A stretch of 64,000 nt of DNA from Bordetella parapertussis (GCA_945883615.1 CAMCYB010000004.1:1-64000); one strand, 5' to 3'; positions 27,378 through 36,978 are shown, counted from the stretch's first letter. The notes: generated from the letters alone by a model not told the origin. Made by a program: numbers and translations.

Positions 27378-29165
27378 TTAAAGCACTTCGCCCGCGTAAT
27401 CAGCTAAGCGCGAGCGCTCGCCACGCTGAAGGGTTACGTGCCCTGAGTGTGGCCAGCCTTTAAAACGATCGACCACAAAAGTGAGCCCAGAACTTCCTTC
27501 AGTTAAGTAAGGCGTATCAATTTGTGCAATGTTGCCTAAACAAACCACCTTGGTGCCTGGCCCAGCGCGGGTAACGAGGGTTTTCATTTGTTTAGGGGTT
27601 AAGTTTTGCGCTTCGTCAATAATCAGGTACTTGTTTAAAAAAGTTCGGCCACGCATAAAGTTAAGTGATTTCACTTTAATACGCGATCGTATGAGTTCCA
27701 TTGTTGACGCGCGACCCCATTCGTTACCCCCATCGCCATCACCCATATTGAGCACTTCGAGGTTATCTTCAAGGGCACCCATCCAAGGCAACATTTTCTC
27801 TTCTTCGGTTCCTGGTAAAAAGCCTATGTCTTCACCAACCGAGACCGTCACACGCGTGATAATGATTTCACTGTAACGCTTGGTTTCCAGCACTTGCGTT
27901 AAGCCAGCCGCTAAAGCCATCAATGTTTTCCCCGTACCCGCTTGACCTAGCAGTGTCACAAAGTCACAGTCGGGGTTAAGTAAAAGATTCATCGCAAAGT
28001 TTTGTTCGCGGTTACGTGCCACAACACCCCAAACATTATTTTTAGCGTGGGAATAGTCGCGCAAAGTTGCCAACACAGCCGTTTTGCCATTGACTTCACG
28101 TACCTGTGCATAAAGGGGCATAGACCCTTCAAAATACACAAATTGATTGACTAGAAATTGGCTACATAAGGGCCCGTTAATTCGATAGTAGGTGGTGCCA
28201 CCTTGTTGCCATGATTCAATATCTTTGCTGTGACGCGTCCAAAAGTTATCAGGTAATGCCAACACACCGTTATAGAGTAAATCTGAATCTTCTAAAACAT
28301 GGTCGTTAAAGTAATCTTCAGCCCCAAGCCCCAACATACGCGCTTTAAGACGCATGTTGATGTCTTTTGACACCAAAACAACCTCTTTGGGTGCAAGCTT
28401 ATCGTGAAGCGATTTAACAACTGCCAAAATTTGATTGTCTGCAATACCAATAGGCAAGTCAGGTGGTAAGGCATTTGAAATGGCAGATACCTGAAAAAAT
28501 AATTTGCCCCGTGCGTCTTTGTTACCTATATGTGACAACAGTACGCCTTGATCAAGGTTGTCGCTGTCATGAACCAACGCATCAAGTGTTCGACTCACCT
28601 GACGGGCGTTACGCGCGACTTCAGACATGCCCTTTTTTTGATGGTCAAGTTCTTCAAGCGTCATCATCGGCAAATAAACGTCGTGCTCTTCGAACCGAAA
28701 CAAGCTTGATGGATCATGCAGCAATACATTTGTGTCAAGAACAAACAGTTTTTGGCCAGATGCATCGCCTTTACTGCTAGCTGTTTCGCTTGATTTTGAT
28801 CGCCTACGGTTCTGAGTAGGCGTTGATTGCACGCCAGCGCTCTTAAGAAGAGGAGCTGAACTCGAAGGTTTTTGCTTAGAAAGGGGCTCTTGTTTGTCGG
28901 TTAAGTGTTTTTTAGTTTGCGGTGGGGGTGTTGCTGAAGAGGCAGTCGTCTTGACTGCAGGGGGAAATGAGGTCGGTAATTCGGAATGATCAAATGTGGC
29001 TGTCGGCGTTGCACGAAGTGTTACTGGGTCAGCCACAGGTGCTAAACTTTTTGCCCGATGAGTCGTTTGATTACCTATGGGGCTAGCTGGTTTCACCGCA
29101 GCGCTTTCAGTTTCATTCACGTTAAGTATTGAAGCGAGCCGGGTGGGTAGCTTGGGTAAAGGCAT
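27378..29165 (-). CDS. PIN domain-PhoH ATPase (PhoH2/YlaK type)
   Basis: The 595-residue protein joins a PIN ribonuclease domain to a PhoH-type P-loop ATPase, the PhoH2 architecture; mycobacterial PhoH2 proteins act as sequence-specific RNA helicase/RNases. The PIN domain begins about residue 140 (FVLDTNVLLHDPSSL, first acidic ligand Asp144, then LEELDHQKKG). The ATPase part has Walker A GQAGTGKT near 407-414 and Walker B LIIDEAQNLTPKQMK. The first ~135 residues are a Pro/Ser/Thr/Lys-rich disordered tail; the ATG at 29165 is kept because of the conserved-looking start MPLPKLPTRLASIL. Read downstream of bcp (18-base gap). RNA decay or quality control under stress is the likely role. Confidence 0.9.
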   Translation of the reverse strand: MPLPKLPTRLASILNVNETESAAVKPASPIGNQTTHRAKSLAPVADPVTLRATPTATFDHSELPTSFPPAVKTTASSATPPPQTKKHLTDKQEPLSKQKPSSSAPLLKSAGVQSTPTQNRRRSKSSETASSKGDASGQKLFVLDTNVLLHDPSSLFRFEEHDVYLPMMTLEELDHQKKGMSEVARNARQVSRTLDALVHDSDNLDQGVLLSHIGNKDARGKLFFQVSAISNALPPDLPIGIADNQILAVVKSLHDKLAPKEVVLVSKDINMRLKARMLGLGAEDYFNDHVLEDSDLLYNGVLALPDNFWTRHSKDIESWQQGGTTYYRINGPLCSQFLVNQFVYFEGSMPLYAQVREVNGKTAVLATLRDYSHAKNNVWGVVARNREQNFAMNLLLNPDCDFVTLLGQAGTGKTLMALAAGLTQVLETKRYSEIIITRVTVSVGEDIGFLPGTEEEKMLPWMGALEDNLEVLNMGDGDGGNEWGRASTMELIRSRIKVKSLNFMRGRTFLNKYLIIDEAQNLTPKQMKTLVTRAGPGTKVVCLGNIAQIDTPYLTEGSSGLTFVVDRFKGWPHSGHVTLQRGERSRLADYAGEVL

Positions 29166-29183
29166 AGGGTGAGGTCTCCGGGG

Positions 29184-29651
29184 TTAGGCCAAGTCTTGCA
29201 CAGCTTTTAAAACAGCTTGGGCATGCCCAGGCACTTTTAAGCCACGCCAAATGAAGGCAATTTTGCCCTCACGATCAATTAAAAAGGTACTGCGTTCAAT
29301 GCCACGCACTTGCTTACCATACATATTTTTCATTTTCATGACACCAAACAACGTGCAAATCGTTTCATCTGGGTCAGCAATTAACGCAAATGGCAACCCT
29401 AATTTTTGGCTAAAACCCTGGTGCGACTTTAAACTGTCACGCGATACCCCAGCAACATAGCAACCTGCTTGGCGAAATTGTTCGTGTAGGTCCCTAAAAT
29501 CACTGGTTTCTGTGGTGCAGCCAGGGGTATTGTCTTTTGGGTAAAAATAAAGAACAAAGGGGTGGCCGAGCGTATCTGTGCTTTGAATCGTACCCAATGT
29601 ACTTTCAGCACTAAAAATGGGGGCTATGTCATTAACATCGAGGGGTTGCAT
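29184..29651 (-). CDS. bcp: Thioredoxin-dependent peroxiredoxin (Bcp/PrxQ family)
   Basis: Bcp reduces hydrogen peroxide and organic peroxides. The 155-residue protein has the thioredoxin fold and the peroxidatic motif PKDNTPGCTTETSDFRD, with peroxidatic Cys45. E. coli-type Bcp has its resolving cysteine five residues later; here that position is Ser50. Other cysteines are Cys64 in the next helix and one near residue 98, so resolution may be atypical or 1-Cys. The gene sits in a tight operon, six bases after the Mth938-like gene and 18 before phoH. Confidence 0.93.
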   Translation of the reverse strand: MQPLDVNDIAPIFSAESTLGTIQSTDTLGHPFVLYFYPKDNTPGCTTETSDFRDLHEQFRQAGCYVAGVSRDSLKSHQGFSQKLGLPFALIADPDETICTLFGVMKMKNMYGKQVRGIERSTFLIDREGKIAFIWRGLKVPGHAQAVLKAVQDLA

Positions 29652-29657
29652 TCTGAT

Positions 29658-30101
29658 TTACTCCGTTAAAAGTGCGGCCATGACACGTCGTCCTTCCGCC
29701 ATCAGTATATTGAATGTACGAGCAGCCGCTTGCGTAGACATGCTTTCTACGCCAATGCCAGCTTTTAGTAGTGGGCTGGTCACAGCATGAGGCAACATAA
29801 ATTGTTTTATACCCGTGCCCACCAATAAAACTTCGGGTCGGTCGCCTTCAAACTTAGGGCCTGTATTTTCCGTCTCGTCTAAAAAATCAAGTGGGCTGCG
29901 TTGAGCAATAGTGAGGCCGCAGGCTTGCAAAAGTAAGGCGGTTGATATGTCAGCAGAACTGATTGCTGACCATCGTTTAACCGGTCCTTCAGCGCCAAAA
30001 GCAATAGCATGATCAAAACGAAACTGGTTGATTTCGATAAAACCGGTGCCGTAACCCGTGATTGTATTGAGTGCTGCGTTGGTGTCTTGATGTAGCTTCA
30101 A
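29658..30101 (-). CDS. Mth938-like domain protein (DUF498)
   Basis: The 147-residue protein matches the Mth938-like alpha/beta fold: YGTGFIEINQFRFDHAIAFG at the start, the P-E-V-L-L-V-G-T-G-x-x-Q core strand, and GIGVESMSTQAAARTFNILM at the end. The family includes the mitochondrial complex I assembly factor NDUFAF3, but the bacterial function is not established. The start is TTG (30101-30099), preceded at about eight bases by GGAG on the minus strand. First gene of the operon Mth938-like/bcp/phoH/pdxA. Confidence 0.85.
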   Translation of the reverse strand: MKLHQDTNAALNTITGYGTGFIEINQFRFDHAIAFGAEGPVKRWSAISSADISTALLLQACGLTIAQRSPLDFLDETENTGPKFEGDRPEVLLVGTGIKQFMLPHAVTSPLLKAGIGVESMSTQAAARTFNILMAEGRRVMAALLTE

Positions 30102-30239
30102 AAAAAACTCCGCTTTTTTTGTGATAATACTGTATTTGAGTGAAACATTTAGCCCATTAAAAATACAAATAGGTCTTAATAATTGATTTCATAATCAGCG
30201 ATAATGACTCATTGTGCTTGTTCGTAAGTTTGCGCTAAA

Positions 30240-30269
30240 TTGTTAGGTTGTTTGAAATAAATGTATAAC
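30240..30269 (+). promoter_or_regulatory. Candidate promoter for alaC-hom-thrC-crcB
   Basis: TTGTTA (30240-30245) and TATAAC (30264-30269) are 18 bases apart. The leader to the alaC ATG at 30316 would be about 40 bases. I see no Thr/Ile-rich leader peptide or terminator, so enteric-style thr attenuation is not supported. Confidence 0.4.
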
Positions 30270-30315
30270 TGTAGTTTATTGGCTTTTAATACTGTCGCGC
30301 TACCTAGGAAAAAAA

Positions 30316-31500
30316 ATGAGAACGTTTTCTCGCATAGAACGCTTACCCCCTTACGTTTTTAATATCACCGCTGAGCTAAAAATGGCGGCACGCCGGCGCG
30401 GCGAAGACATTATTGATATGTCTATGGGTAACCCTGACGGCCCTACCCCACAGCATATCGTTGACAAAATGATTGAGTCGACCAGTCGACCTACTAATCA
30501 TGGTTATTCCGTATCTAAAGGTATTCCACGCTTAAGACGTGCTATCACCGATTGGTATCACCGTCGCTACCAGGTCGAACTTAACCCCGACACCGAAGCC
30601 ATTGTTACGATTGGTTCAAAAGAGGGTTTGGCACACTTAATGTTGGCAACGCTTGACTCGGGCGATACGGTGTTGGTTCCAAACCCAAGTTACCCCATTC
30701 ATATTTACGGTGCCGTGATTGCAGGGGCCAATATTCGCTCAGTGCGCATGACACCTGGCATTGACTTTTTCGAAGAACTTGAACGCGCCGTCAGTGAATC
30801 AATTCCGAAACCAAAAATGATTGTTTTGGGTTTTCCCAGTAACCCCACCGCACAATGTGTTGATTTGTCGTTCTTTGAACGTGTCATTGCATTGGCTTTG
30901 CAGCATCAAATTTTAGTCGTACACGATTTAGCCTACGCCGATATTTGTTTTGATGGTTATCAAGCGCCTTCGATTATGCAAGTGCCCCGTGCACGCGAGG
31001 TAGCAGTCGAGTTTTTTACCATGAGTAAAAGCTACAACATGGCGGGTTGGCGTATTGGTTTCATGGTGGGTAACTCTGAGTTGGTGAATGCTTTAGCGCG
31101 TATAAAAAGTTACCATGACTACGGTACTTTCACGCCAATTCAAGTCGCCTCTATTGCTGCCTTAGAGGGGCCGCAAGAGTGCGTTAAAGAGGTTGTGCAA
31201 AAGTATCAAGCCCGACGAGACGTATTGGCTCGGGGTCTTCATGAAGCCGGGTGGATGGTTGAAGTACCCAAAGCTTCAATGTATATTTGGGCTCATATTC
31301 CACCTCAATACCGGCATTTAGGCTCACTTGAGTTTGCTAAAAAATTGTTAGAAGATGCCAAAGTGGCCGTCTCACCCGGCATTGGTTTTGGTGATCAGGG
31401 TGATGAATACGTGCGGTTTGCACTGATTGAAAACGAACAGCGCACACGTCAAGCCGTGCGGGGTATAAAAGAAATGTTTCGAAAGGACGGTTTGCTTTAA
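30316..31500 (+). CDS. alaC: Alanine transaminase-like PLP-dependent aminotransferase
   Basis: This class I/II aminotransferase probably interconverts pyruvate and alanine with glutamate. The 394-residue protein has [16 protein letters not shown] near the start, SNPTAQC in the cofactor pocket (N-P-T-A), and the PLP lysine Lys238 in [20 protein letters not shown]. The AlaC assignment rests on the overall sequence character and on its place upstream of hom-thrC, an arrangement common in Burkholderiales. The ATG at 30316 has an SD-like AGGAAAA before it. Its stop overlaps the hom start by one base (TAATG). Confidence 0.87.
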   Translation: MRTFSRIERLPPYVFNITAELKMAARRRGEDIIDMSMGNPDGPTPQHIVDKMIESTSRPTNHGYSVSKGIPRLRRAITDWYHRRYQVELNPDTEAIVTIGSKEGLAHLMLATLDSGDTVLVPNPSYPIHIYGAVIAGANIRSVRMTPGIDFFEELERAVSESIPKPKMIVLGFPSNPTAQCVDLSFFERVIALALQHQILVVHDLAYADICFDGYQAPSIMQVPRAREVAVEFFTMSKSYNMAGWRIGFMVGNSELVNALARIKSYHDYGTFTPIQVASIAALEGPQECVKEVVQKYQARRDVLARGLHEAGWMVEVPKASMYIWAHIPPQYRHLGSLEFAKKLLEDAKVAVSPGIGFGDQGDEYVRFALIENEQRTRQAVRGIKEMFRKDGLL

Positions 31501-32804
31501 TGGAAAGCATGAAAGTAGGTTTGTTGGGTCTGGGCGTCGTCGGTGCGGGCACTTGGCGCGTATTAAATCGTAATGCACAAGAAATTGCGCGGCGTGCTGG
31601 CCGAGGTATTGATGTGACGCGTATAGCCGTTCGCGATGTCGCCAAAGCTCGAATGATTGTTGGCCCCGATATATCAATCACGGATCAACCCACCGATGTG
31701 GTGTGTGACCCATCAATTGATATTGTGGTTGAGCTAATGGGTGGCGTCACACTGGCTCATGATATGGTTTTAAAAGCCATTGAAAATGGTAAGCATGTCG
31801 TCACGGCTAACAAAGCGCTACTGGCTTTGCATGGTACCGAGATTTTTGAAGCGGCCTCTCGTAAAGGGGTTATGGTGTCATTTGAGGCAGCCGTTGCAGG
31901 TGGTATTCCCATCATTAAAGCGATGCGCGAAGGGTTAACCGCTAATCGTATTGAATGGGTGGTGGGCATTATTAATGGCACGACCAATTACATCTTGTCT
32001 GAAATGCGCACCCGTCATTTAAGTTTTGCAAAAGCATTAGAACAAGCGCAGGCATTGGGTTACGCTGAGGCTGACCCAACAGGCGACGTAGAAGGTATTG
32101 ACGCGGCCCATAAGCTGACGCTACTCGCTTCTATGGCCTTTGGTATTCCGGTTCAGTTTACCGGTGCTCATATTGAAGGCATCACCGCCATTGAAGACGA
32201 AGACATGGTTCAAGCCGAGCGCTTGGGCTACCGTATTAAACTGTTGGGTATTACGCGTAGACGAGATACGGGCATTGAGCTTCGGGTGCACCCAGCATTA
32301 GTTCCTCTTGAATCATTGTTAGCCAGTGTCGAAGGGCCCATGAATGCGGTGGTGGTGAATGGTGATGCAGTGGGTCAAACTTTATATTATGGTCAAGGGG
32401 CAGGGGCTGAACCCACCGCCTCAGCTGTGGTAGCAGATTTAGTCGATGTGACGCGTTTGCATACGGCTGACCCAGAACATCGTGTACCGCATCTGGCTTT
32501 TAAAACCAGCGCGCTAATTGACACCGTAATTTTGCCCATTGATCAAATCGTGACCCCATATTACCTGCGCTTAAATGTTGACGATCAGCCTGGCGTATTG
32601 GCTGATATTTCGCGCGAGTTAGCTAACTTTCGTATTTCAATTGAATCAATGATTCAAAAGCCTGCCGATTTAGGTGGCGCTAAACTTATTTTTCTAACGC
32701 ATCGAGCATTAGAGGCTGATGTGAATCAAGCAATTGTTGCGATTGAAAAAATGCCTTTTGTTCGGTCTCGTGTGGTGCGTATACGGGTTGAGGCCTTGCA
32801 ATGA
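31500..32804 (+). CDS. hom: Homoserine dehydrogenase
   Basis: Hom reduces aspartate semialdehyde to homoserine, the branch point to threonine and methionine. The 434-residue protein has the NAD(P)-binding GLLGLGVVGAGTWRVL, TANKALLALHG, the catalytic-domain block VVGIINGTTNYILSEM, GYAEADPTGDVEGIDAAHKL, and a C-terminal ACT domain (about 350-430, starting YYLRLNVDDQPGVLADISRE) that normally mediates threonine feedback. It is monofunctional, with no aspartokinase domain. Start either ATG 31500 or ATG 31509. Four-base overlap with thrC. Confidence 0.96.
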   Translation: MESMKVGLLGLGVVGAGTWRVLNRNAQEIARRAGRGIDVTRIAVRDVAKARMIVGPDISITDQPTDVVCDPSIDIVVELMGGVTLAHDMVLKAIENGKHVVTANKALLALHGTEIFEAASRKGVMVSFEAAVAGGIPIIKAMREGLTANRIEWVVGIINGTTNYILSEMRTRHLSFAKALEQAQALGYAEADPTGDVEGIDAAHKLTLLASMAFGIPVQFTGAHIEGITAIEDEDMVQAERLGYRIKLLGITRRRDTGIELRVHPALVPLESLLASVEGPMNAVVVNGDAVGQTLYYGQGAGAEPTASAVVADLVDVTRLHTADPEHRVPHLAFKTSALIDTVILPIDQIVTPYYLRLNVDDQPGVLADISRELANFRISIESMIQKPADLGGAKLIFLTHRALEADVNQAIVAIEKMPFVRSRVVRIRVEALQ

Positions 32805-34219
32805 AATATATATCAACACGGGGTGGCTTAGAGCCACAAGTTTTTTCAGATGTTTTGCTTGAAGGCCTAGCCCCTGATGGCGGCTTAGCTATGCCTGAAA
32901 GCTTGCCGCGAGTGTCGAGTCAAACCTTAGAAAGTTGGCGGGGCCTAAGTTACGATGCCTTGGCAGCGAACGTATTAAGCTTATTTGCGTCTGACATACC
33001 CTTACTCACTCTGCAGGGCATGACGCGTCAAGCATATCAACCCGCCTTGTTTCGCAGTGAAGCAATCGTGCCTTTGCGACCTTTATTAAATGGTTTAAGT
33101 CTGTTGGGTTTGTCAGAAGGGCCCACCCTTGCGTTTAAAGACATGGCGATGCAATTTTTGGGGCAAGCATTTCCCCATATTTTGCATGTAAAAGGCACAA
33201 CGCTTAATATTTTAGGTGCGACATCAGGCGATACCGGTTCCGCAGCTGAATACGCCATGCGTGGCAAATCTGCATTGGCTGTCTATATGTTGTCGCCTCA
33301 TGGCCGTATGAGTGCATTTCAACGTGCCCAAATGTACTCTTTACAAGACCCTAATATTCATAATATTGCGGTACGTGGGGTGTTTGATGAAGCACAAGAT
33401 ATAGTCAAAGCCCTTTCATCTGATCTTGAATTTAAAAATCGTTACCGCTTGGGTGCAGTGAACTCTATCAACTGGGGGCGTATTGCCGCTCAAATTGTGT
33501 ATTACTTTCATGGTTGGTTACAGGCTACAACCGGCCCAGGTCAAGTCGTATCATTTGCCGTACCAACGGGTAACTTTGGCAATATTTTGTCTGGCCACTT
33601 GGCACGACAAATGGGTCTACCTATACATCGTTTAGTATTGGCTACCAATGAAAACAATGTTTTAGAAGAATTCTTTTCTTCTGGTATTTATCGCCCGCGA
33701 ACCCCAGCTCAAACATTGGCTACATCAAGCCCGTCAATGGATATCTCCCGCGCATCAAACTTTGAGCGCTTTGTGTTTGATTTGGTTGACCGTGACCCAA
33801 AACGTGTGTCGGCCTTATGGCAAGAGTTAGGCACTGAAGGCGCCTTTGACTTGTCGGCAATGCATGCCCGACTCAATGCTGAGTTTGGTTTTGTGGCGGG
33901 TGTGAGCACGCATCAAGATCGCATCCACACGATTCGTCGTATTTTCAACGAAACAGGGGTGCTGATTGACCCCCATACAGCTGATGGCGTTAAAGTAGCT
34001 GAGAGATTTGTTGAGCCGGGTATTCCGATGATTGTGCTTGAAACAGCATTGCCAGCAAAATTTACTGAAATCATCGAAGAAGCGTTGGGTCAGCCCGCCC
34101 CAACGCCACCTGGTTTTGAAGACCTTGAGTCATTACCTCAGCGTTTCACTGTTTTACCGTGCGATGTCGCCTCAGTTAGAGACTACATTGTTGAACATGC
34201 AAAGGCACATGTTTTGTGA
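32801..34219 (+). CDS. thrC: Threonine synthase
   Basis: ThrC converts O-phosphohomoserine to threonine. The 472-residue protein is of the longer ThrC type: an N-terminal domain with MKYISTRGGLEP, the PLP lysine Lys113 in TLAFKDMAMQFLG, the phosphate-binding LGATSGDTGSAAEYAMRG, and AVNSINWGRIAAQIVYYFHG. It overlaps hom and crcB by four bases each (ATGA), so the set is probably translated in a coupled way. Thus alanine transamination and threonine synthesis are read from one message. Confidence 0.97.
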   Translation: MKYISTRGGLEPQVFSDVLLEGLAPDGGLAMPESLPRVSSQTLESWRGLSYDALAANVLSLFASDIPLLTLQGMTRQAYQPALFRSEAIVPLRPLLNGLSLLGLSEGPTLAFKDMAMQFLGQAFPHILHVKGTTLNILGATSGDTGSAAEYAMRGKSALAVYMLSPHGRMSAFQRAQMYSLQDPNIHNIAVRGVFDEAQDIVKALSSDLEFKNRYRLGAVNSINWGRIAAQIVYYFHGWLQATTGPGQVVSFAVPTGNFGNILSGHLARQMGLPIHRLVLATNENNVLEEFFSSGIYRPRTPAQTLATSSPSMDISRASNFERFVFDLVDRDPKRVSALWQELGTEGAFDLSAMHARLNAEFGFVAGVSTHQDRIHTIRRIFNETGVLIDPHTADGVKVAERFVEPGIPMIVLETALPAKFTEIIEEALGQPAPTPPGFEDLESLPQRFTVLPCDVASVRDYIVEHAKAHVL

Positions 34220-34611
34220 TGAATGTCTTTTCCTTTGCTAACTTTGTTGCGATCGGTGTGGGCGCTTCGTTAGGCGCATGGTCAAGATGGGGCTTAAGTC
34301 TATGGCTAAATCGCGGTGTTGATCAATTTCCAACGGGTACGTTTATAGCCAATATGATCGGTGGTTATATCATCGGTATAGCAATTGCTCTTGTGGTTGC
34401 TCACCCAGAGTGGCCCCCTTCAGTTCGCTTGTTTTTAATTACTGGTTTTTTGGGTGCTTTAACAACCTTTTCGTCTTTTTCAGCTGAAACCTATACTTTT
34501 TTTGAAGAAGGCCGTATCACATTAGCTGTTTTTTATGTCGTGGTCAGCTTGGTCGGTTCAATCGTTTTGACTGGTTTGGGTTTGTTAACCGTTCACTTCT
34601 TCAAAAGCTAA
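34216..34611 (+). CDS. crcB: Fluoride channel CrcB/Fluc
   Basis: CrcB exports fluoride as a dual-topology dimer. The 131-residue protein has four hydrophobic segments (about 8-22, 42-62, 70-90, 102-128), the conserved Asn46 in TFIANMIGGY, and the signature GALTTFSSFS (80-89) that carries the phenylalanines of the pore. It is the last gene of the alaC operon and overlaps thrC by four bases. No fluoride riboswitch lies before it, since it starts inside thrC. It overlaps hpnE tail to tail by 11 bases. Confidence 0.94.
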   Translation: MMNVFSFANFVAIGVGASLGAWSRWGLSLWLNRGVDQFPTGTFIANMIGGYIIGIAIALVVAHPEWPPSVRLFLITGFLGALTTFSSFSAETYTFFEEGRITLAVFYVVVSLVGSIVLTGLGLLTVHFFKS

Positions 34612-36076
34612 ACAGCCCCCGCGCTGCATTCAGGCCACTGCGCACAGCGCCTTCAATCACAGCGGGGTACCCTGTATCGGTCCAATCGCCCGCGAGCATA
34701 ATACGTGCATCATCCGTAACGTTTGAAGGTCGTTCGAGCCCCGGCTTGGCCACAAAGGTGGCACGTTTTTCTGTGATGATGCGAAACGCTTTTAGGGCTG
34801 GCAAAGGCCGGTCGGTATAGCCAGGGCGCTGCATCAATTGCTCTGCAACTTGTTGATGAAGCGCTTGGGCTAACTGTGTATTCCGCTGATGCGCTTCTGG
34901 CTTCGCATCAGCGGTATTGCCGAGTGCTTCAACGAGTAAGTTGTTAGGCACTTCATCGTGAAGTAAATGAAACGCCTGACTCGCCTCATCTGACAGGCCG
35001 AATGAATCACTCATAATGATCGCCAAATCACATGCTTGGCCATTTTTTTCATGGTCATCGAACGTTTGACGTTGAAATAACCATTGCCCAATATGGCCTC
35101 TATCGGGCGACTCACTCAGCATTAACATCGGTGCGGGTAATGCAAAGGGCTTTGACAACCGCATGTAACAAGTTGTGATGGGGGCATAGGTAAATTGGCT
35201 TAAGTCGTGAACCAATTTTTCATGTGTAGCCAAGTGCTTCAGGCTTTCTTTAATAAGCCGTAAAGTATTGTTAGGGGGTGTGGCAATAATGCAGCCATCG
35301 AAGTGCTCACCATCAATTTCAATCATATTTTCAAAACAAACGATTTTTCTAACTGTTTTACCAAGACGACAATCAACGCGATCGACCAAGCGTTGCGGCG
35401 CTAAATTCGACAAATCAATGCGTGGCAACACAATATCGGTTGCCCCCGCTATTGAGCTACCCAAGCTATCGCGCAACACGGTTTTAAAAAGCTCGGCACA
35501 GCCCTGTTCGATGGGGGTGTTGAGCATCGCCAAACATAAGGGTTGCCAAACTTTTTGTATTACACGATCGTTTTGTTTTTGTTGACGTAGCCAATGTAAA
35601 ACCGTGAGATGGGTTTGAATCGCTATTTTGGCATTTGTGCTTTGGTAGGGCTTTGATGCGATCAATGCAACCATCAAACGAAGCATACCGAACTTGTCAA
35701 CCCAACTTAAGCCTGTTGCAGTCAAGAGCGCCATTAAGGTGTTTAAGGGTGCGGGCAGTACATTTTTAGCTTTTAAATGTATATCACCCGAGGCTGACAT
35801 AAAGTAAAGCGGCTCACGCACTAAAAGTTGATCTTCAGATACGTCAGGGTTGAGTTGAGCAATGAGCTTAAGGGTTTCTTCATAGGCACCCAACATTAAA
35901 TGTTGGCCGTTATCAAGCATGCCAAATGTGCTGTCTTGAACACCGCGTGCTCTGCCACCTAATAAGTGCGCTGATTCAAAAACAGTGACAGTGAAACCCT
36001 GCATATGTAAAGAAAGAGCACTGGCTGTGCCAGCCCAACCTGCACCGATCACGGCAACTTTTTTAGGGTTAGACAC
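34601..36076 (-). CDS. hpnE: Hydroxysqualene dehydroxylase HpnE
   Basis: HpnE is the FAD enzyme that reduces hydroxysqualene to squalene, the third step of the bacterial HpnCDE route. The 491-residue amine-oxidase-like protein starts with the dinucleotide-binding VIGAGWAGTASALSLHMQGF and FESAHLLGGRARG, then GMLDNGQHLMLGAYEETL, and ends with the FAD-contacting ITEKRATFVAKPGLERP and MLAGDWTDTGYPAVIEGAVRSG. It is longer than many HpnE proteins, but the extra residues are spread out. It is the last gene of the hpnC-hpnD-hpnE run, 27 bases after hpnD. Confidence 0.92.
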   Translation of the reverse strand: MSNPKKVAVIGAGWAGTASALSLHMQGFTVTVFESAHLLGGRARGVQDSTFGMLDNGQHLMLGAYEETLKLIAQLNPDVSEDQLLVREPLYFMSASGDIHLKAKNVLPAPLNTLMALLTATGLSWVDKFGMLRLMVALIASKPYQSTNAKIAIQTHLTVLHWLRQQKQNDRVIQKVWQPLCLAMLNTPIEQGCAELFKTVLRDSLGSSIAGATDIVLPRIDLSNLAPQRLVDRVDCRLGKTVRKIVCFENMIEIDGEHFDGCIIATPPNNTLRLIKESLKHLATHEKLVHDLSQFTYAPITTCYMRLSKPFALPAPMLMLSESPDRGHIGQWLFQRQTFDDHEKNGQACDLAIIMSDSFGLSDEASQAFHLLHDEVPNNLLVEALGNTADAKPEAHQRNTQLAQALHQQVAEQLMQRPGYTDRPLPALKAFRIITEKRATFVAKPGLERPSNVTDDARIMLAGDWTDTGYPAVIEGAVRSGLNAARGLFSF

Positions 36077-36103
36077 GATAGGTGTCAGATAAGATAAACA
36101 ACA

Positions 36104-36976
36104 TTAATGCTTAGAGCGCATCAGTTGATCGATAGCGGGCTTGCCGCCACCGACCCAGTTTTTCCACGCCAACCACATTTTTCTGACGGGTGTGAGTGAA
36201 ATACGTTGATCGAGTACCTGCCAAGATTCATTTTCAATTTCATCAAGCAGGGTGTTGTAGATGGCTGCCATCATCAAACCTGGGCGTTGTGTTCGTCGAT
36301 CTTCATGGGGTAGTAAAGAAACTGCGTTGGCATATAAATCACGCGCTCGCTGAGCCTCAAACGCCATTAAAGCGTCAAAACCAGGCACATATTGGGCATT
36401 TAAAATGTCAGCAGCACGCACGTGATAAGTTTTTAAATCATCAATGGGCAAATAAATACGCCCGCGTCGCGCATCATCGCCCACATCACGAATAATATTG
36501 GTTAACTGAAAGGCAATGCCCAGTTCGCTGGCATATTTAAGTGTTTTAGGGTTCTTATACCCAAAAATACTTGCTGATAACTCGCCCACTACGCCTGCAA
36601 CATGCCAACAATATGTTCGCAAAGCGGGCCAATCAAGATACCGGTTTTGGTCAAGATCCATTTCCATACCATCTACGATGGCAATCAAACGCTCAGCAGT
36701 GATACCCATTTCAGTTTTGAAGGGCTCTAAAGCTCGGGTAACGGGGTGATGAGGCTGCCCTGTAAATAAAGCCTCAATTTCAGTTCGCCACCAAGCAAGC
36801 TTGGTGCGCGCCAACGAAACGTCTGTGCATTCATCGACAATATCATCAACTTCACGACAAAAAGCGTAAAGCGCTGTGATGGCACGGCGACGGGGTGCAG
36901 GTAAAAAAAGAAAAGCATAATAAAAGCTTGATCCACTTTTTACAGCTTTATTTTGACAATACTGTTCAGGACTCAT
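36104..36976 (-). CDS. hpnD: Presqualene diphosphate synthase HpnD
   Basis: HpnD joins two farnesyl diphosphates to presqualene diphosphate. The start is set at the ATG at 36976 (MSPEQYCQNKAVKSGSSFYY), giving 290 residues and a two-base gap to hpnC; an upstream start at 37009 would overlap hpnC. The squalene/phytoene synthase fold is shown by FLPAPRRRAITALYAFCREV, the first Asp motif DDIVD (44-48) and the second, TNIIRDVGDDARRGRIYLP. The HpnD rather than HpnC label follows from these sequences and from gene order. Confidence 0.93.
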   Translation of the reverse strand: MSPEQYCQNKAVKSGSSFYYAFLFLPAPRRRAITALYAFCREVDDIVDECTDVSLARTKLAWWRTEIEALFTGQPHHPVTRALEPFKTEMGITAERLIAIVDGMEMDLDQNRYLDWPALRTYCWHVAGVVGELSASIFGYKNPKTLKYASELGIAFQLTNIIRDVGDDARRGRIYLPIDDLKTYHVRAADILNAQYVPGFDALMAFEAQRARDLYANAVSLLPHEDRRTQRPGLMMAAIYNTLLDEIENESWQVLDQRISLTPVRKMWLAWKNWVGGGKPAIDQLMRSKH

Positions 36977-36978
36977 AA

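Noticed and set aside
30102..30315. Search for a threonine/isoleucine leader peptide and attenuator before alaC-hom-thrC
   Set aside because: No short frame rich in Thr or Ile and no terminator hairpin was found. Only a possible promoter is visible.
34150..34216. Search for a fluoride riboswitch before crcB
   Set aside because: The region is the conserved end of thrC, and crcB starts within the thrC stop codon. No riboswitch consensus is visible.
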